A program made the position numbers and the translations under genes. A stretch of DNA of 64,000 bases from Phycicoccus sp. Lineage in GTDB: Bacteria > Actinomycetota > Actinomycetes > Actinomycetales > Dermatophilaceae. Below are positions 34,947-44,165 of this stretch, one piece after another (within the stretch, counting starts at the first letter, position 1; every line of letters begins with the position of its first letter). The notes under the pieces are model-generated. The model saw only the letters and a list, made by a program, of their open reading frames with translations. It searched no databases and was not told the DNA's origin. The stretch covers positions 1 through 64,000 of the forward strand of contig JABBOX010000071.1 of assembly GCA_012927555.1 (NCBI GenBank), read 5' to 3'.

Positions 34947-37019
34947 TCAGGGCACGGGCAGCTGCCGCAGGAGCGGCGAGGCCAGGCTGGCGCTGAACTG
35001 CTGGCTCATGTGGTCGCGGTCGTAGTAGACGCTCGCACTGCCGATCACGGCATAGCAGCGACCCCTGTCACAGAAGTAGTCGCTGAGATCGACCAGGTTG
35101 ACCTCAGGACGCATGGGTCGCGCCGCCCGCATCATGTCGTCGTCGACGAGGACCTTGGAGCGCGGGTTGGAGCAGGCCAACTGCTTGCCGGCGTTGACTG
35201 CCAGGCACTGCGGACCGTTGCGGTTGGCCGTCGTCGGGATATCGCGCAGGACGGTGACCCGGGTGAACTCCAGCCACTCCCGCCAGACCCGGGCGAACCC
35301 GTCCGGCCCTGAGCCAGCCGGCTCAAAGACGTTCTCCTGGACGTAGGCGGTGGTGATGACGTCGTCGGGGTGAAGGGCCCGGAGCGCGACCGTCACCTTG
35401 GCCGTCCACTTGCGACACACGTCGCCGTCGCGCGGTCGGCTCTCGAAGACGACGCTCCGTGCATCGGACGCGGGACACCCGTTGCTGTACATCTCGATGA
35501 TCTGCCAGTTCTTCGCCTTGGCGATCCGGTGCAGTGCCCCACGCCAGTGCTCCGCATGGGAGTCACCGACCAGGGCCACCACCCGGCTTGGCTTGCCGGT
35601 GCCCCAGTAGCACGTCTGGACGGCCGGGTCCGAGCCAGTGACGCGACATCCCGCCCTGGGCGCCCAGGGCGCATCGCTCTTGGTCACGGCTGCCACAGGT
35701 AGCCCGGTGAGCGCCTCTGGGCACCTTGCTCGATTCTCCATCACCGGAGCGCCAAAGCACGGGGCATCCGAGACGTCGGCCAACAGGGCCGCGGTCCGTT
35801 GTTCCTGGACACCGGCCGCGAAGACCTGCGTCCCGGAGACCAGCGCGATGACCAGCATGCCGGCGCCGGCCGCCAAGAGGGTTGCTCGCGGGGTCCTGAT
35901 CAGGCGGGGCCAGAAGCGCATGGCATCCTCGACAAAACGCTTGCTCAGGCCTGAGACGACCAGGCAGAGCAGTACCAAGGCAAGCAGCTCCGGCGTCGTG
36001 AGGTTGTGTCGCAGGACATACGGCGCGAACACCATCAGCGGCCAGTGCCACAGATAGACGGAGTACGACACGTCACCGAGCCACTGGACCGGGCGAAGTC
36101 GGAACACCAGGTCGCTCGGGTCGGCGCGACCCGTGTCACCCGCGACGATGACGGCCGCAGTCGCGATCACCGGCAGGGCCGCGGCATAACCTGGGAACGA
36201 GGTCGCGTCCGAGAAGAACCAGGCCGCGGCCAGCAACCCGATCATGCCCAGCCAGCGCAGGACCCGGGACAGGGTCAGGGACGGCGCCCACTTGCGCATG
36301 AGCAGGACGACCAGGGCGCCGGCACCGAATTCCCACGCGCGCGTCGGGGTGATGAAGTAGGCAGCCGCGCGGTGTGTCTGGGTGCCCCAGACCGAGATGG
36401 CGAACGAGCTGAGGGTGACCAGCAGCAGCGTGAACCCGATGGTCGTCGTGGTGTGGCCGCGCAGCCACTTGCGGGCGACCAGCAACGAGATGATGATCAG
36501 ACTCGGCCAGACCAGGTAGAACTGCTCCTCCGCCGACAGCGACCAGTAGTGCAGGACAGGGGAAGCGACATCGTTCGACGCGGAGTAGGTCACGGCCTTG
36601 GACGCTAGCCACAGGTTCTGGACGTAGAAGCCGCTGGCGGTCACCTCGTGGGCTGTGGAGGCCCACAGGTCCGACGGAAGAAACAGGAATGTTCCCAGGG
36701 AGGCGAACAACAGGACGAAGATCGAAGCCGGAAGGAGGCGCCGAGCCCGCCGAGCGTAGAACGCCCAAAGCTTCAGGCTGCCGGTCCTCTCCACCTCGCG
36801 GATCAGATGGGAGGTGATGAGGTAGCCGGAGATGACGAAGAAGGCGTCGACACCGATATATCCACCGGTGAGCCTGTCGGGCCAGTAGTGGTATAGCACC
36901 ACAAGCATGACGGCCACGGCACGCAGGACCTGGATCTCCGGAAGGAACGAACGCTTCGCCTGTGCGGCAACTCGATCCACGGGCTGAACGGGCTCAACGG
37001 GACGCGACAAAGTCTTCAC
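34947..37019 (-). CDS. OafA/YrhL-type acyltransferase with SGNH domain (copy 1)
   Basis: 690 residues. The N-terminal about 370 residues are an acyltransferase-3 membrane domain with about ten helices: LRAVAVMLVVLYHYWP with the catalytic His, GGYIGVDAFFVISGYLI and FYARRARRLLPAS. The C-terminal part is an exported SGNH hydrolase-like domain with the serine block ALVGDSHAEHW and the closing D-x-x-H in YYDRDHMSQ. Such proteins O-acetylate cell-surface polysaccharides. GTG 37019, with an AGGAG site 8 nt upstream, replaces the track start, which would overlap scoA. A similar protein of equal length lies at the other side of the island. Confidence 0.9.
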   Translation of the reverse strand: MKTLSRPVEPVQPVDRVAAQAKRSFLPEIQVLRAVAVMLVVLYHYWPDRLTGGYIGVDAFFVISGYLITSHLIREVERTGSLKLWAFYARRARRLLPASIFVLLFASLGTFLFLPSDLWASTAHEVTASGFYVQNLWLASKAVTYSASNDVASPVLHYWSLSAEEQFYLVWPSLIIISLLVARKWLRGHTTTTIGFTLLLVTLSSFAISVWGTQTHRAAAYFITPTRAWEFGAGALVVLLMRKWAPSLTLSRVLRWLGMIGLLAAAWFFSDATSFPGYAAALPVIATAAVIVAGDTGRADPSDLVFRLRPVQWLGDVSYSVYLWHWPLMVFAPYVLRHNLTTPELLALVLLCLVVSGLSKRFVEDAMRFWPRLIRTPRATLLAAGAGMLVIALVSGTQVFAAGVQEQRTAALLADVSDAPCFGAPVMENRARCPEALTGLPVAAVTKSDAPWAPRAGCRVTGSDPAVQTCYWGTGKPSRVVALVGDSHAEHWRGALHRIAKAKNWQIIEMYSNGCPASDARSVVFESRPRDGDVCRKWTAKVTVALRALHPDDVITTAYVQENVFEPAGSGPDGFARVWREWLEFTRVTVLRDIPTTANRNGPQCLAVNAGKQLACSNPRSKVLVDDDMMRAARPMRPEVNLVDLSDYFCDRGRCYAVIGSASVYYDRDHMSQQFSASLASPLLRQLPVP

Positions 37020-37137
37020 CCGAAGTACTCCTGTCCTTGCCGCCGGTTTCGAAGTCCCAATTTTACCCAATGTCCCCCTCCATTCCGAATCGAAGCCCGA
37101 AGAATGCCCCTTGCGGGAGGCCGCTAGAGTCCACGGC

Positions 37138-37935
37138 ATGGACAAAGTCGTCTCAAACGCTGCCACAGCCGTCGACGGGATCGTCGACGGCTCCTCCATT
37201 TCCGTGGGCGGTTTCGGCCTCTGCGGGGTACCGAGCGTGCTCATCGCCGAGCTGCACAAGAGCGGTGTCACCAATCTCGAGGCCGTCTCGAACAACTGCG
37301 GGGTCGATGACTGGGGACTGGGGGTCCTTCTGAAGGACAAACGCATCCGCCGAATCATCGCGTCCTATGTGGGCGAGAACAAGGAGTTCGAGCGCCAGTT
37401 CCTCCACGGAGAGCTCGAGGTAGAGCTCACCCCGCAGGGCACCCTGGCCGAGAAGCTGCGGGCCGGCGGCGCCGGCATACCCGCGTTCTTCACTGCGACA
37501 GGCGTCGGCACCCAGATCGCCGACGGCGGCGTGCCGTGGCGATACGCCCCTGACGGCTCGATCGCCAAGGCGTCTCCCCCGAAGGAGACCCGCGAGATGG
37601 AATGGCACGGCAAGACGCTGACCTTCGTCCTGGAGGAAGCCATCGCCACCGACTTTGCCCTGGTCCGGGCCTGGAAAGGCGACCGGCACGGCAACCTGGT
37701 GTTCCGGCAGTCCGCGCGCAACTTCAACCCCCTGGCTGCGATGGCAGGGCGGATCACGATCGCCGAGGTCGAGCACCTGGTCGACCCGGGCGAGATCGAC
37801 CCCGACGCGGTTCACCTTCCGGGCATCTACGTCCAGCGGGTCCTGCCGCTGACTGCCGAACAAGCCGCCGACAAACGCATCGAACGCCGCACGGTCCAGC
37901 CCAAGCCCGACGCACTGAACGGAGGCCACCACTGA
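37138..37935 (+). CDS. scoA: 3-oxoacid CoA-transferase subunit A
   Basis: 265-residue alpha subunit of succinyl-CoA:3-ketoacid CoA-transferase, which moves CoA between succinate and acetoacetate. Seen: [22 protein letters not shown] near the N-terminus (glycine-rich CoA-binding loop), [15 protein letters not shown] and [19 protein letters not shown]. The length is normal. It overlaps scoB by one base. It lies at the edge of the glycan island with no obvious functional tie to it, although acetoacetyl-CoA would be a precursor of the 3-hydroxybutyryl group discussed for the MaoC-like gene. Confidence 0.95.
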   Translation: MDKVVSNAATAVDGIVDGSSISVGGFGLCGVPSVLIAELHKSGVTNLEAVSNNCGVDDWGLGVLLKDKRIRRIIASYVGENKEFERQFLHGELEVELTPQGTLAEKLRAGGAGIPAFFTATGVGTQIADGGVPWRYAPDGSIAKASPPKETREMEWHGKTLTFVLEEAIATDFALVRAWKGDRHGNLVFRQSARNFNPLAAMAGRITIAEVEHLVDPGEIDPDAVHLPGIYVQRVLPLTAEQAADKRIERRTVQPKPDALNGGHH

Positions 37936-38573
37936 TGGCCCTTAATCGTGAGCAGATGGCCGCCCGCGCCGCCGCCGAGCTCTCCGACGGTGACTACGTC
38001 AACCTCGGGATCGGCCTGCCAACGTTGGTGCCGCAATACGTCCCCGACGACGTCGAGCTGGTTCTGCAGTCGGAGAACGGCATCCTGGGAGTCGGGGCCT
38101 ATCCCGTTGACGGGGAAGAGGATGCGGACCTGATCAACGCCGGCAAGGAGACCGTCACCCTGCGCAAGGGTGCCTCCTTCTTCGACTCGGCGACCAGCTT
38201 CGGGATGATCCGCGGTGGCAAGGTCGATGCCGCCATCCTGGGTGCGATGCAGGTCTCCGCAGACGGCGACATCGCCAACTGGATGATCCCCGGCAAGATG
38301 GTCAAGGGCATGGGCGGCGCGATGGACCTGGTCCACGGCGCCAAGAAGGTCATCGTCCTGATGGAGCACGTCGCCAGGGACGGCACCCACAAGATCGTTC
38401 AGGAGTGCTCGCTGCCCCTGACCGGCAAGCGGGTCGTCCAGCGCATCATCACCGACCTGTGCGTCATGGATGTCACCGACCACGGGCTGGTATTGCGCGA
38501 GCTCGCCGAGGGTGTCACCGAGGACGACATCCGAGCTGCGACCGGACCCGACTTCACCGTCGATCTCGGCTAG
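37935..38573 (+). CDS. scoB: 3-oxoacid CoA-transferase subunit B
   Basis: 212-residue beta subunit. It carries the catalytic glutamate in [14 protein letters not shown], the N-terminal [19 protein letters not shown] and the [18 protein letters not shown] block. ATG 37935 overlaps the scoA stop (TGATG), with a GGAGG site inside scoA; the longer track ORF is an artefact of reading back into scoA. Its TAG stop shares the palindrome CTAG with the stop of the convergent methyltransferase gene. Confidence 0.95.
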   Translation: MALNREQMAARAAAELSDGDYVNLGIGLPTLVPQYVPDDVELVLQSENGILGVGAYPVDGEEDADLINAGKETVTLRKGASFFDSATSFGMIRGGKVDAAILGAMQVSADGDIANWMIPGKMVKGMGGAMDLVHGAKKVIVLMEHVARDGTHKIVQECSLPLTGKRVVQRIITDLCVMDVTDHGLVLRELAEGVTEDDIRAATGPDFTVDLG

Positions 38574-39601
38574 GGGAACGTCGGGGTCGGCGTCGGCGTG
38601 GGCGCGACAACCCACGCCGCCTGGTCGCCTCGACCCTCCTTGTTCAGAACGGCTGCCTGCTCCTCCCACGCCTTGAGCTGCGCCTTCGAGAACGGGGCAT
38701 CGCTCGGCTTCACCATCACCGAGCGGCGGTCCATGAGCGGTATGCCGAGCAGGTACTGCTCGCTGCCCCAGAACTGGAAGCTGGTCGAGTCGTCAGCGAC
38801 CGAGACGACGCCGGCTCCGAGCCGCTGACAAAGGGTTTCCAACCCTGGCCGTGAGAGCACGACGAGGTGACGAGGAGCATCCAGCGACACCCACGCGGCG
38901 CCATACGTCGCGAAGGCGTGGCTGGAGGGGGTAGGCATCCGGATCAGCACACGGCCTCCCGGCGTCAGCCGTTTCAACGCCTCCTTGAGACTGGCTTCCG
39001 GATCGGGAACGTGCTCAAGACTGTGGTGGAACATGATCAGGTCGTAGGAGCCTTCGACCTCGCTCAGGTCCTGCTTGATCAGACACCCACCGGTGCTCAG
39101 CTCACGTCCGCTGGACATGAACGGATCGACGCCGACGACGTCCTGGACCCCGGCCAGCCCCAGGGCGAACACCAAGATGCCCGAACCGCATCCGACATCG
39201 AGGACGCGTGTCTCCCTTCCGTTGGCCAACCCGGCCCGGCGGATAGAGCCAAGAACGGAGACCAACGTCCGGAGCTGCCGACGCGGAATGACTGCCGACG
39301 CCACACCCGAGAACACCCCGCGGCCCCACAGCGCTGAGCTGATGACCAACTGGGCGAACTGCCGAACGACCGGGGCGCCCAACGCACGTTCAGGATCCAG
39401 ATCCACCGAGTAGTAGTTGCTCGGGTAATAGGGCGCCATGTCCTCGGGAACCGTGATGAGCGCGAGGGTGCCGCAATCGGAGCACACGGAGTAGTCGAAG
39501 TCCTCCGAAATCCCGAACATGTTCTCGCGGACCGTGAGCACCTCGCTCCGGGACGCGCTCAGACAGGCGGGGCATCGCTGGGTTGCGTTGGTCAAAGGCA
39601 C
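38570..39601 (-). CDS. Class I SAM methyltransferase with N-terminal zinc-binding motif
   Basis: About 343 residues. The N-terminus has RCPACL and, about 30 residues later, CSDCGTLAL, a paired-cysteine zinc site, then [13 protein letters not shown]. The SAM domain begins at [16 protein letters not shown], followed by [15 protein letters not shown] and [13 protein letters not shown]. This is the type found in surface-glycan clusters, acting on sugars or on lipid carriers. The acceptor is unknown. GTG 39601 is inferred from where conserved sequence starts; a poor ribosome site makes this uncertain. It is divergent from rfbF and convergent with scoB. Confidence 0.85.
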   Translation of the reverse strand: MPLTNATQRCPACLSASRSEVLTVRENMFGISEDFDYSVCSDCGTLALITVPEDMAPYYPSNYYSVDLDPERALGAPVVRQFAQLVISSALWGRGVFSGVASAVIPRRQLRTLVSVLGSIRRAGLANGRETRVLDVGCGSGILVFALGLAGVQDVVGVDPFMSSGRELSTGGCLIKQDLSEVEGSYDLIMFHHSLEHVPDPEASLKEALKRLTPGGRVLIRMPTPSSHAFATYGAAWVSLDAPRHLVVLSRPGLETLCQRLGAGVVSVADDSTSFQFWGSEQYLLGIPLMDRRSVMVKPSDAPFSKAQLKAWEEQAAVLNKEGRGDQAAWVVAPTPTPTPTFP

Positions 39602-39701
39602 GATGCACAACCTATATGCGCTCCAGGTGGGTACGATCACAAGCCTGACGCCGACCCACGCGGGTCTGTGCGGCCGCGAGCCAGGACAGCTGAGGGAGAG
39701 A

Positions 39702-40484
39702 ATGAAGACCGTACTGCTGGCCGGGGGTCTGGGCACGCGGCTCCGCGAAGAAACCGAGTTCCGGCCCAAACCGATGGTAGAGATCGGCGGCAAGCCGGTG
39801 CTGTGGCACATCATGAAGCTCTTCGCTCACTACGGGCACAAGGAGTTCGTGGTCTGCACCGGTTACAAGAGCGAGGTCATCAAGGACTACTTCCTCAACT
39901 ACGAGGCCCTCAACAACGACTTCACGGTCCAGCTCGGAGACCGGGCCTCGCTGCGATACCACGGCGCGCACCACGAGAGCGACTGGCAGGTCACCGTGGC
40001 CTTCACAGGAGACTCCACCCTGACAGGCGGACGGATACTTCGCGCGTCGAAATACTTCCCAGGTGAGCGGTTCATGGTCACGTACGGTGACGGCGTCGCC
40101 GACGTCGACATCGCGGCGCTGTTGGCATTCCACGAGTCGCACGGCCGTCTCGCGACCATCACCACCGTCCGACCACCCAGCCGTTTCGGCGTCATGGACC
40201 TCGCTGCTGACCGACGAGTCGAACAGTTCCGCGAGAAGCCACAAGCCGACGGCTCCGTCAACGCGGGATTCTTCGTGTTCGAGCCAGGCGTTTTCGACTA
40301 CCTCGACGACGACTGCATGCTGGAACACGAGCCCCTCAGACGCCTGGCTGCAGACGGTCAGCTCATGGCATACGGGCACGACGGCTTCTTCCAGCCGATG
40401 GACACGTACCGTGAGTCCATCCTGCTCAACGGGATGTGGGACACAGGAACCGCGCCGTGGAAGGTTTGGGAAGGCGATGCCTGA
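39702..40484 (+). CDS. rfbF: Glucose-1-phosphate cytidylyltransferase
   Basis: 260-residue enzyme that converts glucose-1-phosphate and CTP to CDP-glucose, the entry to CDP-deoxysugars. Seen: the nucleotidyltransferase signature VLLAGGLGTRLREETEFRPK, MVEIGGKPVLWHIMKLF and a C-terminal GMWDTGTAPWKVW. The length is that of RfbF. ATG 39702 follows GAGGGAGAG, so the track extension is rejected. It opens a plus-strand operon rfbF, RmlC-like, SDR, GT2, C-methyltransferase; its product feeds the CDP-glucose dehydratase encoded convergently. Confidence 0.94.
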   Translation: MKTVLLAGGLGTRLREETEFRPKPMVEIGGKPVLWHIMKLFAHYGHKEFVVCTGYKSEVIKDYFLNYEALNNDFTVQLGDRASLRYHGAHHESDWQVTVAFTGDSTLTGGRILRASKYFPGERFMVTYGDGVADVDIAALLAFHESHGRLATITTVRPPSRFGVMDLAADRRVEQFREKPQADGSVNAGFFVFEPGVFDYLDDDCMLEHEPLRRLAADGQLMAYGHDGFFQPMDTYRESILLNGMWDTGTAPWKVWEGDA

Positions 40485-40532
40485 CATCGACAGCGCCGCG
40501 ATGTCTGATTTCCACAGCAGCGCAGTGGCGCG

Positions 40533-41099
40533 ATGACCGTACGTTACGAAGCTTCGTCAATCCCCGGTGTCGGCCGTATCGCAATACCATTCTTCGACGA
40601 CGTCCGCGGTGGGTTCGCCAAGGTCTTCGGCGCAGCCGCACTCGAGAGCGCCGGGATCAGTTTCGATGTGCAAGAAGTCCTCTGGAGCAGGTCGCAAACC
40701 GGCGTGATCCGGGGGCTGCACTTCCAGAACCCTCCGACATCCGTGGCAAAGATCGTCTTCACCCCGCAGGGCAGGATCCGTGATGTCGTGCTTGACCTCC
40801 GAGCCGGTTCTCCGACATACAAAGCCGTCGTCGAGTTCGAGCTCAACGAGAGGAACGGGGCCGTGGTGATTCCGCGGGGCTGCGCCCATGGCTTCGAGGT
40901 GCTCGAAGGCCCCGCCATCACGTGCTACCTGCAGGACGGACCGTTCGACCCGACCACCGACACCGGCGTGCGATGGGACACCGGCGGAATTGCCTGGAGG
41001 ACAGCTGACCCTGTCATCTCTGATCGCGACAAGGCACTCCCCCGACTCGACACCTTTGAGTCCCCGTTCGGCCCCGACGGGGCGGCACATGGCGGTTGA
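40533..41099 (+). CDS. RmlC-like sugar 3,5-epimerase (dTDP-4-dehydrorhamnose type)
   Basis: 188-residue cupin of the RmlC family. Seen: GVIRGLHFQN with the catalytic His, VVIPRGCAHGFEVLEG and the ITCYLQDGPFDP active-site region. It is placed in the CDP-glucose operon, so its substrate is more likely a CDP-4-keto-6-deoxy (possibly C-methylated) sugar than dTDP-4-keto-rhamnose. 48 bp after rfbF a short ATG-started ORF ends exactly in the ATGA of this start. The next gene overlaps by 11 bp. Confidence 0.86.
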   Translation: MTVRYEASSIPGVGRIAIPFFDDVRGGFAKVFGAAALESAGISFDVQEVLWSRSQTGVIRGLHFQNPPTSVAKIVFTPQGRIRDVVLDLRAGSPTYKAVVEFELNERNGAVVIPRGCAHGFEVLEGPAITCYLQDGPFDPTTDTGVRWDTGGIAWRTADPVISDRDKALPRLDTFESPFGPDGAAHGG

Positions 41100-41997
41100 T
41101 CGCCCCAGGTTCTCCGGTCCCGTCATCGTCACTGGCGCCAACGGTTTCATCGGACGCCACCTGTGCAATCACCTTGCCGCTGCTGGCGAGGACGTGCATG
41201 CCATCGTGCGTGCGACCTCTTCGCGTGTTGTGGCTCACCACCCTGAGCTCACCATCCACAGTCTGCTGAACTCCAACGCGGAGTATGCGGCTGTCGCTGA
41301 CGCAGTTCAACCGACTGTGGTCTTTCACCTCGCAACCCTCTTCGCCCCAACCCACGAGCGAAGTGACATCGCCCGCATGGTCGATGCAAACGTCACGTTC
41401 GGCTCAGCAGTGGCGGATGCCGCGGCCCGTGGTGGCTCCCGGCTGATCCACGCGACAACGGCCTGGCAGCACCATGGAGGAGCTGAGTATTCGCCGGTGT
41501 CTCTGTACGCGGCGACGAAGCAGGCTCTGTGCGACATCATCCGGTATTTCACGGTGGCAGAAGGACTGCTGGCAAGCGAAGTGTGCCTTTTCGACACCTA
41601 TGGACCCTGGGACGACCGCAAGAAGCTGATGTGGCTTCTGATCGAGCACGCGGCGAGTGGCGAGCCGCTTCCCATGTCATCCGGCCATCAGCTCATCGAT
41701 CTGACACATGTGAATGACGTGGTGGCCGCACTCGTGCATGTCGCCGCGGACCCGCCGCTTGGCGAACGGCTCGTCGCGCGGAGCGGCAGCCCTCTCAGCG
41801 TCCGGGCGCTCTCCGCCCTGGTCGAGCAGGTAACAGGGCGAACGATCGATACCAGGTGGGGTGAGCACCCAAGTCGACCCCGAGAGATGGAGGAAGACTG
41901 GGTCGTCCCAGGCGCAACGACGTCGTGGCGACCGGAGGTCGACCTGACCGCCGGCGTGGCCGAGCTGTGGGATGAGCGGATGAGTCAGCGTGCCTGA
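41089..41997 (+). CDS. NAD-dependent epimerase/dehydratase (extended SDR), probable 4-ketoreductase
   Basis: 302 residues with the Rossmann motif VTGANGFIGRHL, LATLFAPTHERSDIAR and the catalytic tyrosine/lysine pair in YAATKQAL, and a C-terminal substrate domain. In the RfbF-RfbG-C-methyltransferase context it would be the enzyme that reduces the 4-keto group of the CDP-sugar. It could instead be another epimerase; the sequence alone does not decide. ATG 41089 overlaps the RmlC-like stop by 11 bp and the GTG of the next gene overlaps its end by 8 bp. Confidence 0.84.
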   Translation: MAVDRPRFSGPVIVTGANGFIGRHLCNHLAAAGEDVHAIVRATSSRVVAHHPELTIHSLLNSNAEYAAVADAVQPTVVFHLATLFAPTHERSDIARMVDANVTFGSAVADAAARGGSRLIHATTAWQHHGGAEYSPVSLYAATKQALCDIIRYFTVAEGLLASEVCLFDTYGPWDDRKKLMWLLIEHAASGEPLPMSSGHQLIDLTHVNDVVAALVHVAADPPLGERLVARSGSPLSVRALSALVEQVTGRTIDTRWGEHPSRPREMEEDWVVPGATTSWRPEVDLTAGVAELWDERMSQRA

Positions 41998-42850
41998 GGA
42001 GAGAGCGGGACGAGCGACGGTGTCCGTCGTCATACCCGTGCACAACGGGATGCCACACCTGCCGGGGACTCTCGCCAGCGTGCTGGCGCAGACGCGGATT
42101 CCGGACGAGATCATCGTCGTCGAGAACGGCTCCGACGACGGAACGGCCGAGTGGCTCGCGGAGCATGCCCCTGCCAAGGTCAGCGTCATCGTTCAGCCCA
42201 CGATGGTCAGTGCGGCCGCCAACTTCACCAGCGCGGTCCAGATCGCCGACGGTCACTTTGTCAAGCTGCTCCCCGCTGACGACATGTTGGAGCCCACTGC
42301 CATCGAGGTGCAGTCGAGCGCGCTTGAGCGCCACCCCAGGGCAGTGCTGGTCGCGTCCCAGCGAAGGATCATCGACAACTGGGGAACGACCATAGCTCCC
42401 AGGCGTGGTCTGGGACCGTTGCGCGGCGAGGTCGACGGCCGTGACGTGATCCGGGCGTGCGCGCTGCGCGGGCAGAACCTCCTCGGGGAGCCGTGCGCCG
42501 TGATGTTCCGCAAAGCGGCCATCGATCGGCACCTGCCCTGGGATGACAGCCTGCCGTACGCCATTGACCTTGACATGTATACGCGCGTCCTCGCGGACGG
42601 CACAGCCGTGATGATTCGGGAAAGCCTCGCCCAGTTCCGAATGTCGACCGGGTCCTGGTCAGCGCAGCTCAGCGATGTGCAGCGACACCAGTTCGAGGGG
42701 TGGCGCGACCGCACGGTCGCGGCTGGGCTCCTTGAGCTGAGCTCCTCCGCAATGATCCGGTCGCGCTTCATGGCCCGGGTCCAGAATGGGCTCCGCCAGA
42801 CCGCCTACCGAGTGACCGCGATCCGACAGCGAACGCGCAGACGAGACTGA
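41990..42850 (+). CDS. GT2 family glycosyltransferase
   Basis: 286 residues of a GT-A fold enzyme: SVVIPVHNGMPHLPGTLASV at the N-terminus, VVENGSDDGTAEW and the catalytic KLLPADDML. The C-terminal part has no membrane helix. It overlaps the SDR end by 8 bp and is translated from GTG 41990. It most likely attaches the CDP-derived branched sugar to the growing glycan, but neither donor nor acceptor is shown. Confidence 0.88.
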   Translation: MPEERAGRATVSVVIPVHNGMPHLPGTLASVLAQTRIPDEIIVVENGSDDGTAEWLAEHAPAKVSVIVQPTMVSAAANFTSAVQIADGHFVKLLPADDMLEPTAIEVQSSALERHPRAVLVASQRRIIDNWGTTIAPRRGLGPLRGEVDGRDVIRACALRGQNLLGEPCAVMFRKAAIDRHLPWDDSLPYAIDLDMYTRVLADGTAVMIRESLAQFRMSTGSWSAQLSDVQRHQFEGWRDRTVAAGLLELSSSAMIRSRFMARVQNGLRQTAYRVTAIRQRTRRRD

Positions 42851-42911
42851 TTCAGGTGCTGGACGATGATCTGCTGACCAATCCCGACCACAACAACCTC
42901 GAGGAGCGAAC

Positions 42912-44141
42912 ATGACGTTCGACGTCGTCAAACAATGCCGCTCCTGTGGGTCGAGCGACCTTGCACCGGCGCTGGACCTCGGCGACCAGCCTTTGGCCAA
43001 CGCGTACCGCGGACCGGACGACGTGTCCAAGGAAGCCCGCTACCCCTTGGCCCTGTTCCGGTGCCGTGGATGCTCGCTCGTTCAACTGACCGGCACGATC
43101 CCGCCGAAGCAGATGTTCGACACGTACAACTACTTCTCGTCGAACTCCTCGACCATGGTCGACTCCATGCGGCTGCTGGCCAAGCGCCTGACTGCGCAGC
43201 GAAAGCTCGCAGCAGATGATCTCGTCGTCGAGATCGCCTCCAACGACGGTTACCTGCTCAAGCACTACGTGGAGCTAGGAGTCCCGGTGCTGGGTGTCGA
43301 ACCAGCGCAGAACATCGCCGCGTTTGCCAGGCAGAGCGGGGTACCAACCCTGACTGAGTACTTCACCCAACGGCTGGGATCCGAGCTGGCCGATTCCGGA
43401 CGAGCGGCCTCGGTCATCCACGCCAACAACGTCATGGCACACGTTCCCGAAATCAACGACTTCGTTGCCGGCATCTCCGCGGCACTGCGTCCGGACGGCG
43501 TCGCGATCGTGGAGACGCCCTATCTCGTTCGGTTCGTGGAAGACCGCGAGTTCGACACCACCTACCACGAACACGTCTTCTACTACTCGCTGACCGCGGT
43601 GTCGTCACTGGTTGAGCGCCACGGCCTCACGATCGCGGACGTCGAACAGATCCCCTTGCACGGTGGCTCGCTTCGGCTCTTCATCCAGCACGCGGGGCAC
43701 CCTTCCTCGGAACGGGTGCAGAAGCTCCTGGAGGCCGAGTCCGAGCGCGGCGTGACGACTGATGCCTACTACGCCGACTTTGCCAAGCGGGTGAATGAGC
43801 TGAAGACGGAGGTCACCGACCTCATCCGGCGGCTGCGGGCAGAAGGCGCCACCGTTGCGGCCTACGGCGCAGCGGCCAAGGGCACCGTGCTGCTCAACCA
43901 TTTCGGCCTTGACCACCACATGATCGACTTCGTCGTCGACCGGAGCGTCCACAAGCAAGGCCTGGTCATGCCTGGCGTGCGCATCCCCATTCTGGCGGCT
44001 GAGGAGCTCGAGCGCCGCCGCCCCGACTACACGCTGCTTCTCGCCTGGAACTTTGCCGACGAGATACTCGAGCAGCAAGAAAGATACCGGGCGGCCGGAG
44101 GCACATTCATCGTCCCCGTGCCCACGATCTCCCTGCGATGA
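42912..44141 (+). CDS. TylC3-type sugar C-methyltransferase
   Basis: 409 residues in the order of nucleotide-sugar 3-C-methyltransferases. An N-terminal putative zinc domain (CRSCGSSDLAPALDLG with PLANAY, then CRGCSLVQL) is followed by a SAM-binding core (VVEIASNDGYLL, ENVMAHVPEINDFV-like region HANNVMAHVPEI) and the C-terminal domain with AAYGAAAKGTVLLNHFGLD and VVDRSVHKQGLVMPG. Family members methylate C-3 of 4-keto-deoxysugars (mycarose, virenose). A GAGGAGCGAAC ribosome site precedes ATG 42912. The gene ends 24 bp from the convergent rfbG. Confidence 0.88.
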   Translation: MTFDVVKQCRSCGSSDLAPALDLGDQPLANAYRGPDDVSKEARYPLALFRCRGCSLVQLTGTIPPKQMFDTYNYFSSNSSTMVDSMRLLAKRLTAQRKLAADDLVVEIASNDGYLLKHYVELGVPVLGVEPAQNIAAFARQSGVPTLTEYFTQRLGSELADSGRAASVIHANNVMAHVPEINDFVAGISAALRPDGVAIVETPYLVRFVEDREFDTTYHEHVFYYSLTAVSSLVERHGLTIADVEQIPLHGGSLRLFIQHAGHPSSERVQKLLEAESERGVTTDAYYADFAKRVNELKTEVTDLIRRLRAEGATVAAYGAAAKGTVLLNHFGLDHHMIDFVVDRSVHKQGLVMPGVRIPILAAEELERRRPDYTLLLAWNFADEILEQQERYRAAGGTFIVPVPTISLR

Positions 44142-44165
44142 CCGTGGGGCTTTTCGAGATGCCGG

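Noticed and set aside
37138-38573. scoAB as part of the pseudaminic acid donor pathway
   Set aside because: Acetoacetyl-CoA could feed 3-hydroxybutyryl-CoA, but the pair lies over 13 kb away on an independent transcript and is common in catabolism.
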